Shown here piece by piece: positions 4,679 through 13,391 of a stretch of DNA of 64,000 nt; position 1 is the stretch's first letter, and each line of letters starts with the position of its first letter. Source of the stretch: a virus. Under the pieces are notes generated by a model. The model made no database searches. It had not been told where the DNA came from and worked only from the letters and a program-made list of their open reading frames with translations. The stretch lies in the IMG/VR virus record IMGVR_UViG_3300023174_003433, positions 1 to 64,000 of that record. The stretch is one strand, 5' to 3'. A program made the translations under genes and the position numbers.

Positions 4679-5077
4679 CCCTGGTTTCTTACCAATATTG
4701 TACTTGGGTACCAAGTCCCAATCGTCTTTTTCTTTGTGGGAAAGTATTTTAATTTGTGATAGGAAGATTGGTGGAGGGTTCTCTGCCTGCTTTCTATTCA
4801 CAATCTTTACTAAACCCCAATCTTCTAGGAGTTGCGCTATGGCGTTCCTACGAGATAAATCATTCTCAGATAGGTCTGTAGGTTTGCCGTCTAATGCAAA
4901 GAGTTCTTTGAAGTGAACGATATAATACTTGCCTTGTTTGTGTAGAATATGGCAAGATTGGTATAATATTCTATCTTTTTTGGAAGCCACACCGATGCGT
5001 GTAAGAGTTTCACGTACTTTTAAAAAATCATCCTTTTCACCGAGTGTAACTTCAACTAAATCTATAATTGAAATCAT
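4670..5077 (-). CDS. regA: RegA translational repressor
   Basis: 135 aa closely following T4 RegA: DFLKVRETLTRIGVASKKDR, LYQSCHILHKQGKYYIVHFKE, LLEDWGLVKIV and the C-terminal W.LVPKY.IG. RegA binds the initiation region of early phage mRNAs and blocks translation, including that of its own gene and of clamp/clamp-loader genes in T4. Gene order 62-regA-43 is as in T4, here with extra genes before 43. It overlaps the 62 gene by 4 nt (ATGA). Confidence 0.95.
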   Translation of the reverse strand: MISIIDLVEVTLGEKDDFLKVRETLTRIGVASKKDRILYQSCHILHKQGKYYIVHFKELFALDGKPTDLSENDLSRRNAIAQLLEDWGLVKIVNRKQAENPPPIFLSQIKILSHKEKDDWDLVPKYNIGKKPGAY

Positions 5078-5466
5078 GACTTGTTCATTCCGCCTTTATT
5101 TGTTTTAGCTTTTATTTCAGCGATTTGTTCATCATTTAGAATACGCAAGGCTTCTTTGGCTTTCTCATTGGAGTATCCAAAATACTGTTTGACACATTCT
5201 ATATCTTTGTCGACCTCTGATTTCTGCCACGGTTGGAATTTTCGTTTCATTGGTCTTATGGTATTTAGAAGATACGAATATTGCATGTCCACATCTATCT
5301 CTGGATGCAGATTTATCTCATTGACATATAGAACACAATCCATGTGGTATGACAAAGCACGATTGACAATAAAAGGCTTGTATTCTTTAAAATCTATCTC
5401 ATCACGGAATACAGATTTCTTAGTTTGTAGAATTGATGGTAATATCTCTTTAAATAAATCTGGCAT
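5074..5466 (-). CDS. 62: Clamp-loader small subunit gp62
   Basis: 130 aa from the ATG at 5466, which follows the upstream stop in a TGATATG junction; the open frame reaches 5544 but those codons are inside the previous gene. Core KPFIVNRALSYHMDCVLYVN, then YLLNTIRPMKRKF..W and FGYSNEKAKEALRILN are characteristic of gp62 in aquatic T4-like phages. It forms the gp44(4)/gp62(1) complex that loads the gp45 clamp using ATP. The two genes between it and gene 44 interrupt the usual T4 neighbour pair. Confidence 0.88.
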   Translation of the reverse strand: MPDLFKEILPSILQTKKSVFRDEIDFKEYKPFIVNRALSYHMDCVLYVNEINLHPEIDVDMQYSYLLNTIRPMKRKFQPWQKSEVDKDIECVKQYFGYSNEKAKEALRILNDEQIAEIKAKTNKGGMNKS

Positions 5467-5467
5467 A

Positions 5468-5932
5468 TCAATACATTGTCGAAAGTAATTGCTGTAATTC
5501 CTTTGATTTTTCATCAGGCATTTTATGCACAGGCACCAAAGCACTTTGTTTAATAGGAATAATGATTCTTTCTTTACCCCAACGGTCCTTCCATGGATAA
5601 TAATTCATTTCACTTGGCACAGCTCTGTAAATCCATCCGTCAGAAAAATGTGGCCATGTTGTATGTGGTACAGAAACAAAATACAAGACATGAGCAGAGG
5701 TGCATTTCTTTACTTGATTTGGTAAAAAAGTAAACGCATTCATTTTAACAAAAGGTGCTTGAGTTTTTACTTCTACTCTGTATTTGCCATCAACTAGAAT
5801 ATCTTTTTCAGAATCGTATTTGTTTTCCAAATACATATCACGAATTTGTAAATCGAGACCTAAAGATTTTAACATGTCAATCACGACAAGTTCTCCTGCA
5901 CGACCTAATTCTAAAATGTTTGTCGTATTCAT
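5468..5932 (-). CDS. PD-(D/E)XK nuclease-like protein
   Basis: 154 aa. Residues 8-20 (ELGRAGELVVIDM) give the helix with a conserved Glu, and residues 44-56 (DILVDGKYRVEVK) give Asp...Glu-x-Lys, the active-site pattern of the restriction-endonuclease/Holliday-junction-resolvase fold. The rest (FVSVPHTTWPH, KDRWGKERIIIPI) is not familiar to me. It sits between the cytidylyltransferase and gene 62, inside the clamp-loader operon, with 4-nt and 1-nt junctions, so it is expressed with the replication genes. DNA repair or junction processing is plausible; substrate unknown. Confidence 0.65.
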   Translation of the reverse strand: MNTTNILELGRAGELVVIDMLKSLGLDLQIRDMYLENKYDSEKDILVDGKYRVEVKTQAPFVKMNAFTFLPNQVKKCTSAHVLYFVSVPHTTWPHFSDGWIYRAVPSEMNYYPWKDRWGKERIIIPIKQSALVPVHKMPDEKSKELQQLLSTMY

Positions 5933-6405
5933 TTCAATAACTCCGTAGAATATTGTGGAATATCCACTACATCTTTTTCTTGGCGTTTGGCCAATTCTAA
6001 TTCATATACACGATTTCTTAATTCAGAAGTGCTATATGTATGTTGGCGTTTGTGATAAAATAGTTCAATGCCATTTGTCATACAGTATTGTTTTCCTGTA
6101 AAATCACGATTTAAATATTCTTCACTTAAAAAACGAATGTTCATAGTCTGTGTCATAATTAAATTTAATAACTCAGATTCGGTATCGTACAATAGGATCT
6201 CATCAACATATTTACAAGCTTGAACTTGAGCATATCTTTCATAGATTGATTGTACGGGTTTATTTTTTAGGCCAGGTCTGTCAATGGTGGGGTCAACTTG
6301 AAGTGCAACCTTTAAGTAATCACACATCTCTTTTTCCATTTTTAACATAGTAACATGGCCAGCATGAAACAAATCAAAACAAGAGCAATTAAATCCTATT
6401 TTCAT
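5929..6405 (-). CDS. Cytidylyltransferase-like nucleotidyltransferase
   Basis: 158 aa with the HxGH superfamily motifs: FDLFHAGHV at residues 10-18 (His14-Ala-Gly-His17), the middle YERYAQVQACKYVDEI that is typical of glycerol-3-phosphate cytidylyltransferase (TagD), and YSTSELRNR at 124-132 for the ISSTxIR motif. Likely transfers CMP from CTP to a small phosphorylated molecule, making a CDP-linked precursor. Overlaps gene 44 by 4 nt. Related enzymes occur in aquatic T4-like phages. The substrate cannot be read from the sequence. Confidence 0.82.
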   Translation of the reverse strand: MKIGFNCSCFDLFHAGHVTMLKMEKEMCDYLKVALQVDPTIDRPGLKNKPVQSIYERYAQVQACKYVDEILLYDTESELLNLIMTQTMNIRFLSEEYLNRDFTGKQYCMTNGIELFYHKRQHTYSTSELRNRVYELELAKRQEKDVVDIPQYSTELLK

Positions 6406-7334
6406 TTGAACTCACAATCTACCATAATTTCGGTCAAACAAGCAATCATATTGATTTCGTGGTCGGCCACAAAGGCAGATTGATACTGGTATTTGGCCAG
6501 TATGAGAACTAGTTGCGGAACCGAACTAGGTGTAAGAACATCATATAGTGAATCATATATCTTACGATAAATTTTTGTTGGATCATTATCCAGATTAGCA
6601 GTAACCCATTTACGAGTAGATGCAAAGTCTTTATCTTTTAAAGATGAAATTAGTGACTCAAATTGTATATCACTAATATTAGAAAGGATGCCAGTATCAA
6701 TGGTGCCAGATACCGAGTATCGTTGCAATTCGTTAAGAATTCTACGATGGTCTGGGAAGTGTTTTGTGATAACTGCCGCCACGACATCTTTTGAATATTT
6801 GACACCTTCTTGCTCAAGAATACTTTCAACTCTTTTAAAGAACTGTGACGCCAGCTTTGGTTTAGAACCGTTGATTTTAAAATCGATGACAGAACACCGA
6901 GAATGGATTGGATCGATGATACGGTTTTTGAAATTACATGTGAAGATGAATGAGCAGTTTGATGCAAATTCTTCAATGGCTCCCCGTAAAGCAGGTTGAG
7001 TTGAATTAGGATTGAGATAATCAGCCTCATCAATGATGACAACTTTTCTGCCACCAGCCAAAGAAACTGACGAAGCATAGTTTTTAATTTTGTTACGGAG
7101 AACATCAATGCCAGACTCATCAGAGCCATTGATGACAATATAATCGCAACCAACCTCATTACACAATGCTTTAGCAACTGTTGTTTTTCCAACACCTGCC
7201 GTACCAGATAAAAGAAGATTTGGTATTTCTTTTCTCTTAACGAACTCCTGAAAAGTTTCCTTGAGCGCATCGGGAAGAATACAATCTTCAATTGTTTTTG
7301 GCCGATACTTCTCGACCCATAGTAAATGTTCCAT
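6402..7334 (-). CDS. 44: Clamp-loader large subunit gp44 (AAA+ ATPase)
   Basis: 310 aa. Starts with the W.EKYRP signature of clamp loaders, then Walker A GTAGVGKT at 44-51, Walker B VVIIDEAD at 98-105, and the SRC arginine-finger motif at 145-147. The C-terminal third is the collar region. Four copies pair with gp62 to open and load the gp45 ring at primer ends. Downstream of 45 as in T4. Confidence 0.97.
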   Translation of the reverse strand: MEHLLWVEKYRPKTIEDCILPDALKETFQEFVKRKEIPNLLLSGTAGVGKTTVAKALCNEVGCDYIVINGSDESGIDVLRNKIKNYASSVSLAGGRKVVIIDEADYLNPNSTQPALRGAIEEFASNCSFIFTCNFKNRIIDPIHSRCSVIDFKINGSKPKLASQFFKRVESILEQEGVKYSKDVVAAVITKHFPDHRRILNELQRYSVSGTIDTGILSNISDIQFESLISSLKDKDFASTRKWVTANLDNDPTKIYRKIYDSLYDVLTPSSVPQLVLILAKYQYQSAFVADHEINMIACLTEIMVDCEFK

Positions 7335-7366
7335 TCAAAACTCCCATAATATAATTTACAACAATA

Positions 7367-7555
7367 CTACTCAACAGCGTTTAAACGACCTACTGTTTCA
7401 AGATAATCTTCATCTACTGCAATGTTACCATTTATAATACTAATAACTGTTTTTCCTTTTTGTTCACCTTCTGTAGCCGTAAAGACAGCCACAACATGTT
7501 TAGGATTAATTGCAATACTTGATTTTGAAATTGCTTCAGTAAAGTGTAACATCAT
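7367..7555 (-). CDS. 62-aa protein between genes 45 and 44
   Basis: MMLHFTEAISKSSIAINPKH followed by VVAVFTATEGEQKGKTVISIINGN and a short acidic helix. The pattern of strand, INP.HV..V, TVI.I.NG and helix recalls the small FlbD-like fold, but this is a weak resemblance. It starts 2 nt after the stop of gene 45, so it is in the clamp operon. Function unknown. Confidence 0.65.
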   Translation of the reverse strand: MMLHFTEAISKSSIAINPKHVVAVFTATEGEQKGKTVISIINGNIAVDEDYLETVGRLNAVE

Positions 7556-7557
7556 TA

Positions 7558-8229
7558 CTATTCTCCAATCTTGGTTTCTTTTGCTTCAAAAGCAATCCAA
7601 TACTGAATGTCATCTTTGGTGTTTTTGAAATGACCGATTCCTTTGAAAGAAATCTTCACATTATAACTACCAGAAATTAATTTAATATTTTCTGTTTTGA
7701 ATACGATGCTGTATTTTGAACCATTACCAGTGCCAACTTCAATTGTGTTTGTGTGTGCGGCATTATTGTTTGCATCAAAAGTAACGATTTCAATTTTCTC
7801 GCCATCAGATTTGACGGCAATATTTGGTGACGAAACAACACTTGCTGATTTAAGCAAAGAATCCAAATCTTCTGATGTCAAAGTAAATTCACAATCAACA
7901 GAAGGCAAAGTAATTTCTTTTTCAGGTGGTGTTACAATCATTTCTTTGGCAGTCATTCTGTAGTTGCCAGAGCGTTTACCTACTTTAAAAATAACATCAG
8001 ATTCCGTAAAATCGATTTCAGAATCTTTATAGAGGCTATGAATTGATAAGAATTCATTCAAATCATAGATACAGAATTCTTTTGGAAATTCATCTTTAAG
8101 ATTGGCTTGTGCCAAAACAGTTTTACCAGAAGATACTGTGGTAAGTTTGTTGCCTTTTTTGAATTGAATACCTTGATTGATAGAAGAAAAGTTCTTCAAT
8201 ACGGTAAGGGTTTCATTTGATAGTTTCAT
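7558..8229 (-). CDS. 45: Sliding clamp gp45
   Basis: 223 aa. N-terminus MKLSNETLTVLKNFSSINQG matches T4 gp45 (MKLSKDTTALLKNFATINSG), and FCIYDLNEFLSIHSL matches its YDLNGFLGILSL. The protein forms a trimeric ring that tethers gp43 to DNA and, in T4, also activates late transcription with gp55 and gp33. Its start lies inside the end of the upstream dATP/dGTP diphosphohydrolase gene (17-nt overlap). Confidence 0.96.
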   Translation of the reverse strand: MKLSNETLTVLKNFSSINQGIQFKKGNKLTTVSSGKTVLAQANLKDEFPKEFCIYDLNEFLSIHSLYKDSEIDFTESDVIFKVGKRSGNYRMTAKEMIVTPPEKEITLPSVDCEFTLTSEDLDSLLKSASVVSSPNIAVKSDGEKIEIVTFDANNNAAHTNTIEVGTGNGSKYSIVFKTENIKLISGSYNVKISFKGIGHFKNTKDDIQYWIAFEAKETKIGE

Positions 8230-8584
8230 TCACTTCTCCATTATTTAAAAAATCTATTGTATCATGTTCATACAAAAACATCAAGCAGCACAGCGCATGT
8301 GCCAAGTGATTTTTACCAGTTTCTTGGTCATTTTGTTCACCACATTTCCAAGCCCAAAGATGCCGTTGTGCAGCATCAAAATATCTACGCTTTGAATCTG
8401 GTACCCATTTCCAATTATCTGGTTCATACTTCTCTGCACCAAAGGTAAGAATCTCTACTGTTGCCTTGAGTGCATTAGGTGGAATTAATCCATACTGCAA
8501 TTTACCACCATCAAACTTACGACCACCTGTTGTGGCCGTTTGTGAAGCTTTAACAATGTCTTTTGTTAAATTACTTCTTTTCAT
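8213..8584 (-). CDS. dATP/dGTP diphosphohydrolase-like protein (DUF5664)
   Basis: 123 aa containing RKFDGGKLQYGLIPPNAL near residue 22, then LTFGAEKYEPDNWKWVPDS and a helix with HLWAWKCGE..D.ETG..HLAHALCCLMFL. These are the hallmarks of the phage family annotated as dATP/dGTP diphosphohydrolase N-terminal domain (DUF5664), with acidic and His residues for metal-bound nucleotide hydrolysis. It would adjust the dNTP pool or remove particular nucleotides. It overlaps gene 45 and abuts the glycosyltransferase. Confidence 0.8.
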   Translation of the reverse strand: MKRSNLTKDIVKASQTATTGGRKFDGGKLQYGLIPPNALKATVEILTFGAEKYEPDNWKWVPDSKRRYFDAAQRHLWAWKCGEQNDQETGKNHLAHALCCLMFLYEHDTIDFLNNGEVNETIK

Positions 8585-9402
8585 TACATCTCTCCTACGA
8601 AATTAGCCACAGCTGGCATATCTCCTTGGAAATGATAAGTGCCGATGTGTGATGTTTTCATCCAAGGACACAGGTGAATTTTTCCACCAATCTTACGCCA
8701 CATTTGGCAGAACATATAATCTTCTGAAAGATAACGGTCAGAACCACCACCAGTAATACTATTTGCAGTATCGATAACTGTATCAAAATAAGCATGAATG
8801 TAACGAGAACCGTCAAAGTGTGCTTGACCTACATGGTCGGGCTTATAACGAATCATTGGATAAGCACTTTCCATTTTCTTAAACACTTCACGTTTAATCA
8901 TCATGAAGCCAGTACCAATTTCCATAACTTCTAATGGCTCTGTAACGGAGAATTGTGCTGTACCTTTAACTGGATTAAACACATAATCACCAGTAACTTT
9001 CTCAAGCATACCAGGATCAATATCTGGATGTTTTGTTACGGCAGTTTTAACTGATTTCCATTTAATTGCTTTCTTAGGATAGGGACCACCAGATACTTCT
9101 TTATCCATAGCCAAGAGTGCAATCACATCTTGTGGATTAAAATGAATATCTGAATCAATAAACAACATATGTGTGCAATCGGAACGATGGAGATATTCAT
9201 CGACAAGATAATTTCTTGCTCGTGTAATTAGGGACTCATTGAATAAAAATGAGAATTTAACATTAACGCCATACTGCATACAAAGACCTTGTAAGTCAAG
9301 GCAGGCTTTCATGTATAGACCGTGATTCATGCCACCATACATTGGAGTGGCCACAAACAAACTTTTTTTCTGTAAATCTTCTTTTTTAATTGATATTTCC
9401 AT
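8584..9402 (-). CDS. GT-A type glycosyltransferase-like protein
   Basis: 272 aa. N-terminal LFVATPMYGGMNHGLYMKAC is a nucleotide-sugar-binding-like start, FNESLITRARNYLVDEYL follows, and MLFIDSDIHFNP at 79-90 supplies the DxD metal motif (Asp83-Ser-Asp85). Later SEDYMFCQMWR is a likely catalytic acidic segment. Glycosyltransferases of this kind occur in T4-like phages near replication genes; possible targets are phage DNA bases, virion protein or host envelope. Its target is unknown. Follows a terminator (9425-9446). Confidence 0.72.
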   Translation of the reverse strand: MEISIKKEDLQKKSLFVATPMYGGMNHGLYMKACLDLQGLCMQYGVNVKFSFLFNESLITRARNYLVDEYLHRSDCTHMLFIDSDIHFNPQDVIALLAMDKEVSGGPYPKKAIKWKSVKTAVTKHPDIDPGMLEKVTGDYVFNPVKGTAQFSVTEPLEVMEIGTGFMMIKREVFKKMESAYPMIRYKPDHVGQAHFDGSRYIHAYFDTVIDTANSITGGGSDRYLSEDYMFCQMWRKIGGKIHLCPWMKTSHIGTYHFQGDMPAVANFVGEM

Positions 9403-9424
9403 GTGAACTCCAGTATGGTAAAAA

Positions 9425-9446
9425 GGGTATACTTATAAGTATACCC
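9425..9446 (-). terminator. Perfect palindrome terminator
   Basis: GGGTATACTTATAAGTATACCC reads the same on both strands (11-bp arms); on the minus strand it is followed by TTTTT. It ends the HTH gene transcript. The centre contains TATAAGTA, one base off the late box, so a second function is possible. Confidence 0.75.
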
Positions 9447-9459
9447 AATTTACTTTTGA

Positions 9460-9747
9460 TTAAACTACTTCGTTGTGTGGTTGTTTAAAGCTGAAACCTG
9501 CGGCTAATGCGGCACGTACCATAGCTTTAGTTGGTTTGCCCATACGATACAAATTGAAACGAGTACCATCAGAACGGGTTTTTGTGTTTGTATAAATCAC
9601 ATGACCTTCTTGACGTAACTCATCGATGCGGGCAGACACATTTTGGATACGAAACATTGAACGAGCTTGGCTAACAGTTAGGCCACGATCTGAATGTTTG
9701 TTTAGATAGTTAACGATTTTTTGTTTTGCGGTTAATTGCTTTTTCAT
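9460..9747 (-). CDS. Winged-helix/HTH DNA-binding protein
   Basis: 95 aa from ATG 9747, which has GGAG at a good distance; the longer frame to 9795 starts inside the leader. Residues 1-55 (MKKQLTAKQKIVNYLNKHSD, LTVSQARSMFRI, VSARIDELRQEGHVI) fit the small HTH domain seen in many phage proteins (HTH_39-like). Single gene with its own sigma70 promoter (9796-9824) and terminator, so probably an early regulator. Its target is unknown. Confidence 0.78.
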   Translation of the reverse strand: MKKQLTAKQKIVNYLNKHSDRGLTVSQARSMFRIQNVSARIDELRQEGHVIYTNTKTRSDGTRFNLYRMGKPTKAMVRAALAAGFSFKQPHNEVV

Positions 9748-9795
9748 AAAAACTCCATAGTAAATTAAAAAACCTTGCTTATTGCAAGTTCTCAC

Positions 9796-9824
9796 ATCAT
9801 ATCATTATATAGATATAATGTCAA
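9796..9824 (-). promoter_or_regulatory. sigma70 promoter of the HTH gene
   Basis: TTGACA (9824-9819), 17-bp spacer, TATGAT (9801-9796). The spacer also contains TATAAT at an offset of 9, the same arrangement as in the promoter at 2577-2605. Confidence 0.75.
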
Positions 9825-9828
9825 GCGT

Positions 9829-11094
9829 TTATCGACCAACTTGTGGTAAATATTTTGCTTTCGTTTCTTCCCACGACAGGTAAATTAAATCGTCATAGAA
9901 AAGTGTTTCATATGAAACATTGTTTTTCTTTTGTAGTTGCCGAATACGACCTTTGGCATACTTTGTTTTCCATATATTGGACAATGCTTCTACGCTGGTA
10001 TCAAATGATTTTACCAGTTTATCTTCGGTAATTTGTTTGCAAAGGAACTCATTGGTATTATTATAGAGTGGACTAAAATAGATACCACGCTGATGTTCCG
10101 TTCTCGTTAATTCTTTTGGTATACCAAGTTTTGGATACGCAAAATGTAATGAACGATTTTTATGGTCACGCTTAAGTGGAAGTCCTTGTAAATTTTTGGC
10201 TTCCCACCATTCAAAATATTTCTTAGTGTGTTCTTCTTTTAACCATTCAAAAATCATTTTCTTGGTTGCTCTTGATGGTTCAAATGCCACAGAACCACTT
10301 GAGAAACCCATTTTATTCCAATGTTCTAGTCCATCGTACTGAGATAGACCGCCAGACTTAGTATTCCCATAAAGAGAAGTAGTTGTAACTCCAACAAGGA
10401 TATCTCCATATCTTTCCTTCCAATCTTTTTGAACTGTATCAGCCAAACAAAGTAGAGCAAGTAATTTACCGCCCATGTAATTGAAACCGAGTGGTTGTAG
10501 TGGAACAATAGTTGAACCGATTGCGGTATGATTAATCATTCCTTGTTGTGTTTTAACATCTCTATCCCAACCAATTGCTTTATCTCTAGGAGTTAAATCC
10601 AGAAAGTCTGAGGAGATACAGATGACACCCAAATATTTATTGGTAATTTCATCTTCAATCGTATAGAATAGATTACGACCAATATTGGAATTGTTCTTCA
10701 TTGTAGAAGAAAAGGTACGAATGGCATTCCACGTTTCTGCCAATTCACCGTTATGTAGTTTCATAACAGGTTTTAATTTTTCATAATCATCCGGTTCAGT
10801 AGGCATCCAGAAATTATTTTTAACTTGATTGATAAGTTTTTCTTGTTCGGGATTTACCATTTGACTTTCTTGGCCAAACAATGTAGATACTTCTTGAACA
10901 GGATATCTTTCTTTTACTTCGCACCATTTTTGATATAGAGTGTATTCACGAACATCCATTTGTGATGCATAAGTTAAATCTTCGGTAAGAACTTTTACTA
11001 ATTGTTCTTTATCAATGTGTTTAAATGTGGAAGGTGGGTTCTTTTCAGACCATTCGTTCCATTGTTTTTCTACATATTCAATTGGTGTCGCCAT
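9829..11094 (-). CDS. DruA-like (DUF4338-related) protein
   Basis: 421 aa. The central part, residues about 138-250, has the order of features I associate with DUF4338/DruA: IGRNLFYTIEDE, KYLGVICISSDFLDLTPRDK, AIGWD at 173-177, a run ending NHTAIGSTIVPL, GGKLLALLCLADTVQKDW, and YGDILVGVTTTSLYG. DruA is the shared component of the Druantia anti-phage system; its biochemistry is not settled. N- and C-terminal parts are helical and charged and unfamiliar. It follows peptide deformylase directly. The family assignment is by pattern only. Confidence 0.55.
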   Translation of the reverse strand: MATPIEYVEKQWNEWSEKNPPSTFKHIDKEQLVKVLTEDLTYASQMDVREYTLYQKWCEVKERYPVQEVSTLFGQESQMVNPEQEKLINQVKNNFWMPTEPDDYEKLKPVMKLHNGELAETWNAIRTFSSTMKNNSNIGRNLFYTIEDEITNKYLGVICISSDFLDLTPRDKAIGWDRDVKTQQGMINHTAIGSTIVPLQPLGFNYMGGKLLALLCLADTVQKDWKERYGDILVGVTTTSLYGNTKSGGLSQYDGLEHWNKMGFSSGSVAFEPSRATKKMIFEWLKEEHTKKYFEWWEAKNLQGLPLKRDHKNRSLHFAYPKLGIPKELTRTEHQRGIYFSPLYNNTNEFLCKQITEDKLVKSFDTSVEALSNIWKTKYAKGRIRQLQKKNNVSYETLFYDDLIYLSWEETKAKYLPQVGR

Positions 11095-11663
11095 TAACGG
11101 ATTCTCAATTTCTTTATCATTTTGTTACGTTTATTCATACCAGACTGTAGTGCCATCGGTTTTACTTTTTCAGTATACACTATTCCATTCATGTGGTCAA
11201 GCTCATGTTGGAAGCAACGAGCAGATATGCCATTGTATTTTGCCGTTCTGGTTACTCCGTTAAAATCTTGGTATTCTACCTCAATCTCTTGTGGTCTGGT
11301 AATTCTAAGACCTAAAAGTGGAAACGATAAACAACCTTCTATCATATGGCATTCACCACTAGTTGAAATTATTTTGGGATTAAAAAACGCCACATACTCC
11401 TCATTGGCACCCATTACGAAAACACGATATGATAGTCCACATTGATTGGCAGATAAACCATATCCTTTATAATACTTGCAAGTTTCCACTAAAGAAGATG
11501 CAAGCGAATTTGGATTAACAGGAGGATTATCAAAATTAAATTTTGGTACAACTTGTTTTAATATTGGATTATCTTCGGCAACTAAAGGCAACACCTGTGC
11601 CTGAGGTTGTATTGGTTTTTGGTTTAATGCTTCTTCTGTATTGTATGTAAAAACTTCACTCAT
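11094..11663 (-). CDS. def: Peptide deformylase
   Basis: 189 aa with all three family motifs: GYGLSANQ near residue 68, EGCLSFP at 109-115 with the metal-binding Cys111, and QHELDHMNG at 152-160 with metal ligands His153 and His157 and catalytic Glu154. It removes the N-formyl group from new proteins. Phage-borne versions are known from aquatic T4-like phages. N-terminal 40 residues form an extra Pro/Gln-rich leader. Gene junctions on both sides overlap by 1-4 nt. Confidence 0.93.
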   Translation of the reverse strand: MSEVFTYNTEEALNQKPIQPQAQVLPLVAEDNPILKQVVPKFNFDNPPVNPNSLASSLVETCKYYKGYGLSANQCGLSYRVFVMGANEEYVAFFNPKIISTSGECHMIEGCLSFPLLGLRITRPQEIEVEYQDFNGVTRTAKYNGISARCFQHELDHMNGIVYTEKVKPMALQSGMNKRNKMIKKLRIR

Positions 11664-13375
11664 TTTGCCACCTGACTAAAATTGTTTTTCTTTTCAAACC
11701 GGATGATACTCCGGAACTTATCAAATAATTGGTCACCTTTATGGGAGATAACAAAAATATTTGTATCAGAACCCATTTCTTGTATTAGTTTTAAAAACTC
11801 CTCGGTGCCAACACCATCTAAACTAGAATCAAATACTTCATCAAGAATTAATAGATTCGTATTGGTACTATTCTTTAGCTTGGCAATCTGTCGCCATGTA
11901 AACAATAGAGCCAAGTCAATACGCATTTTCTCACCTTCTGAGAAATTGGCATAACCAAATTCGTCACGATGCCTTGATTTGATTGTTTCTTCAAACGATT
12001 CATTAATATTAAAATTCACAAAAAAATCCATGGCAGTCAAATACTTATTAATCAACTTATTCATAATAGGTAAGTATTGACGAATAATCTTTGTTTTGAT
12101 GCCAGTATCTTTTAATAAATTGCCAGCAAATTCATAGTATTGTTTTTCTGAGGAAAGTTCTTCTTGTTTGGTAATCAATGCAGCCAACTGAGTTCTAAGT
12201 TCCTTTAACTTAGCGTTTTCTTCTTCTAATGAATCTTTCTTGGTCGATAAATCACTAATTTCTTTCTTGAGTTTATCAATGTAAGAATGTGCTGCTGATA
12301 TGGTAGAATTATGTTTGATTATTTCGTTATTATGTGCTGAAATATGAGTATTGATTTCTTGTATCTTTTCAATACGATTATTGGTATCTTCGATTTGTTT
12401 TTCAATATCTTTTAAAGCGGTACCTACTTCACCTTTTGTTTCATTAAGTGTAACAATCTGTTGAGTTCTGAAATCGTGGTCAATACCTTGTTTACAAGTA
12501 GGACAATTATCATGGTCGTGATAGAACACCACTTCTTTATCAATCTTTTTTAAACGGGATTCAAGTTTAGATTCCAAGTGAATTAACTTGGTACTTTTTC
12601 TTTGTGTGGCCATTTGGTCGGCAATTTTACTCTGTAACACATCAATATGTTTTTGTATTAACATAATGTTTTTACCAAGAGTTTGGCATTGTGTTTCAGA
12701 ATCTTCTATTTCTTTTTGTTTTTTTTCAATCTCTGTATCGTTATGTTTTTTATGCTCTTCGATATTTTGTTTTTGAAAATTGATTCTTTCAGATGTTAAG
12801 TCCATCTCAAATTTGTTTTTGGTACTTGTATCTTTAATCAGAGCCATCTTTTCTTTAACTACGGCATTCATTGATGAGAAGATGCCGATGTCCAACAAAT
12901 CTTCAATGATTGATCTACGATCCGCTGGAGTTAATTGCATAAATGGAACAAACGAAGCCGAACCCAAAATAACAACTTGAGTGAACGATTTATAATTTAA
13001 TTTGAGAATAAATTTTTCTAAATGTTCTTGGTAATCTTTTGCCTTGGCATCTTGGTCAACCATGTTACCATTACAATATACTTCAAATGTATTTGGTTTA
13101 ATGCCACGAATTACTTTGTATTGTTTTTTACCAATAGAAAATTCAATCTCAACTATACAATCTTGTTGATTAATGGAATTAAGTAATTGTGGTTTATTGA
13201 TTTTACGAAATGGTTTACCAAATAAACCAAAACACAATGCATCCAGAATAGTGGACTTACCTGCACCATTGTTACCAATGATTAATGTGTTTGGTGACCT
13301 TTGTAAATCAATTTCGGTAAAATAGGTGCCGGTAGACAGAAAGTTTTTCCATCTAACTTTTTCAAAAATTATCAT
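11660..13375 (-). CDS. 46: Recombination ATPase gp46 (Rad50/SbcC-like)
   Basis: 571 aa. Walker A GNNGAGKS at 34-41, two long coiled-coil arms separated by a zinc hook CPTC at 291-294, then GYANFSEGEKMRIDLALLF (signature) and LLILDEVFDSSLD (Walker B) near the C-terminus. With gp47 it resects DNA ends for recombination-dependent replication. Order 47-46 is kept, with one small gene between. Confidence 0.95.
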   Translation of the reverse strand: MIIFEKVRWKNFLSTGTYFTEIDLQRSPNTLIIGNNGAGKSTILDALCFGLFGKPFRKINKPQLLNSINQQDCIVEIEFSIGKKQYKVIRGIKPNTFEVYCNGNMVDQDAKAKDYQEHLEKFILKLNYKSFTQVVILGSASFVPFMQLTPADRRSIIEDLLDIGIFSSMNAVVKEKMALIKDTSTKNKFEMDLTSERINFQKQNIEEHKKHNDTEIEKKQKEIEDSETQCQTLGKNIMLIQKHIDVLQSKIADQMATQRKSTKLIHLESKLESRLKKIDKEVVFYHDHDNCPTCKQGIDHDFRTQQIVTLNETKGEVGTALKDIEKQIEDTNNRIEKIQEINTHISAHNNEIIKHNSTISAAHSYIDKLKKEISDLSTKKDSLEEENAKLKELRTQLAALITKQEELSSEKQYYEFAGNLLKDTGIKTKIIRQYLPIMNKLINKYLTAMDFFVNFNINESFEETIKSRHRDEFGYANFSEGEKMRIDLALLFTWRQIAKLKNSTNTNLLILDEVFDSSLDGVGTEEFLKLIQEMGSDTNIFVISHKGDQLFDKFRSIIRFEKKNNFSQVAK

Positions 13376-13391
13376 GCTATAATATTTTCAC

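Noticed and set aside
6650-7291. 213-codon minus-strand ORF inside gene 44
   Set aside because: Alternative frame of gp44, Leu/Ser-rich without family features; gp44 motifs are intact in the other frame.
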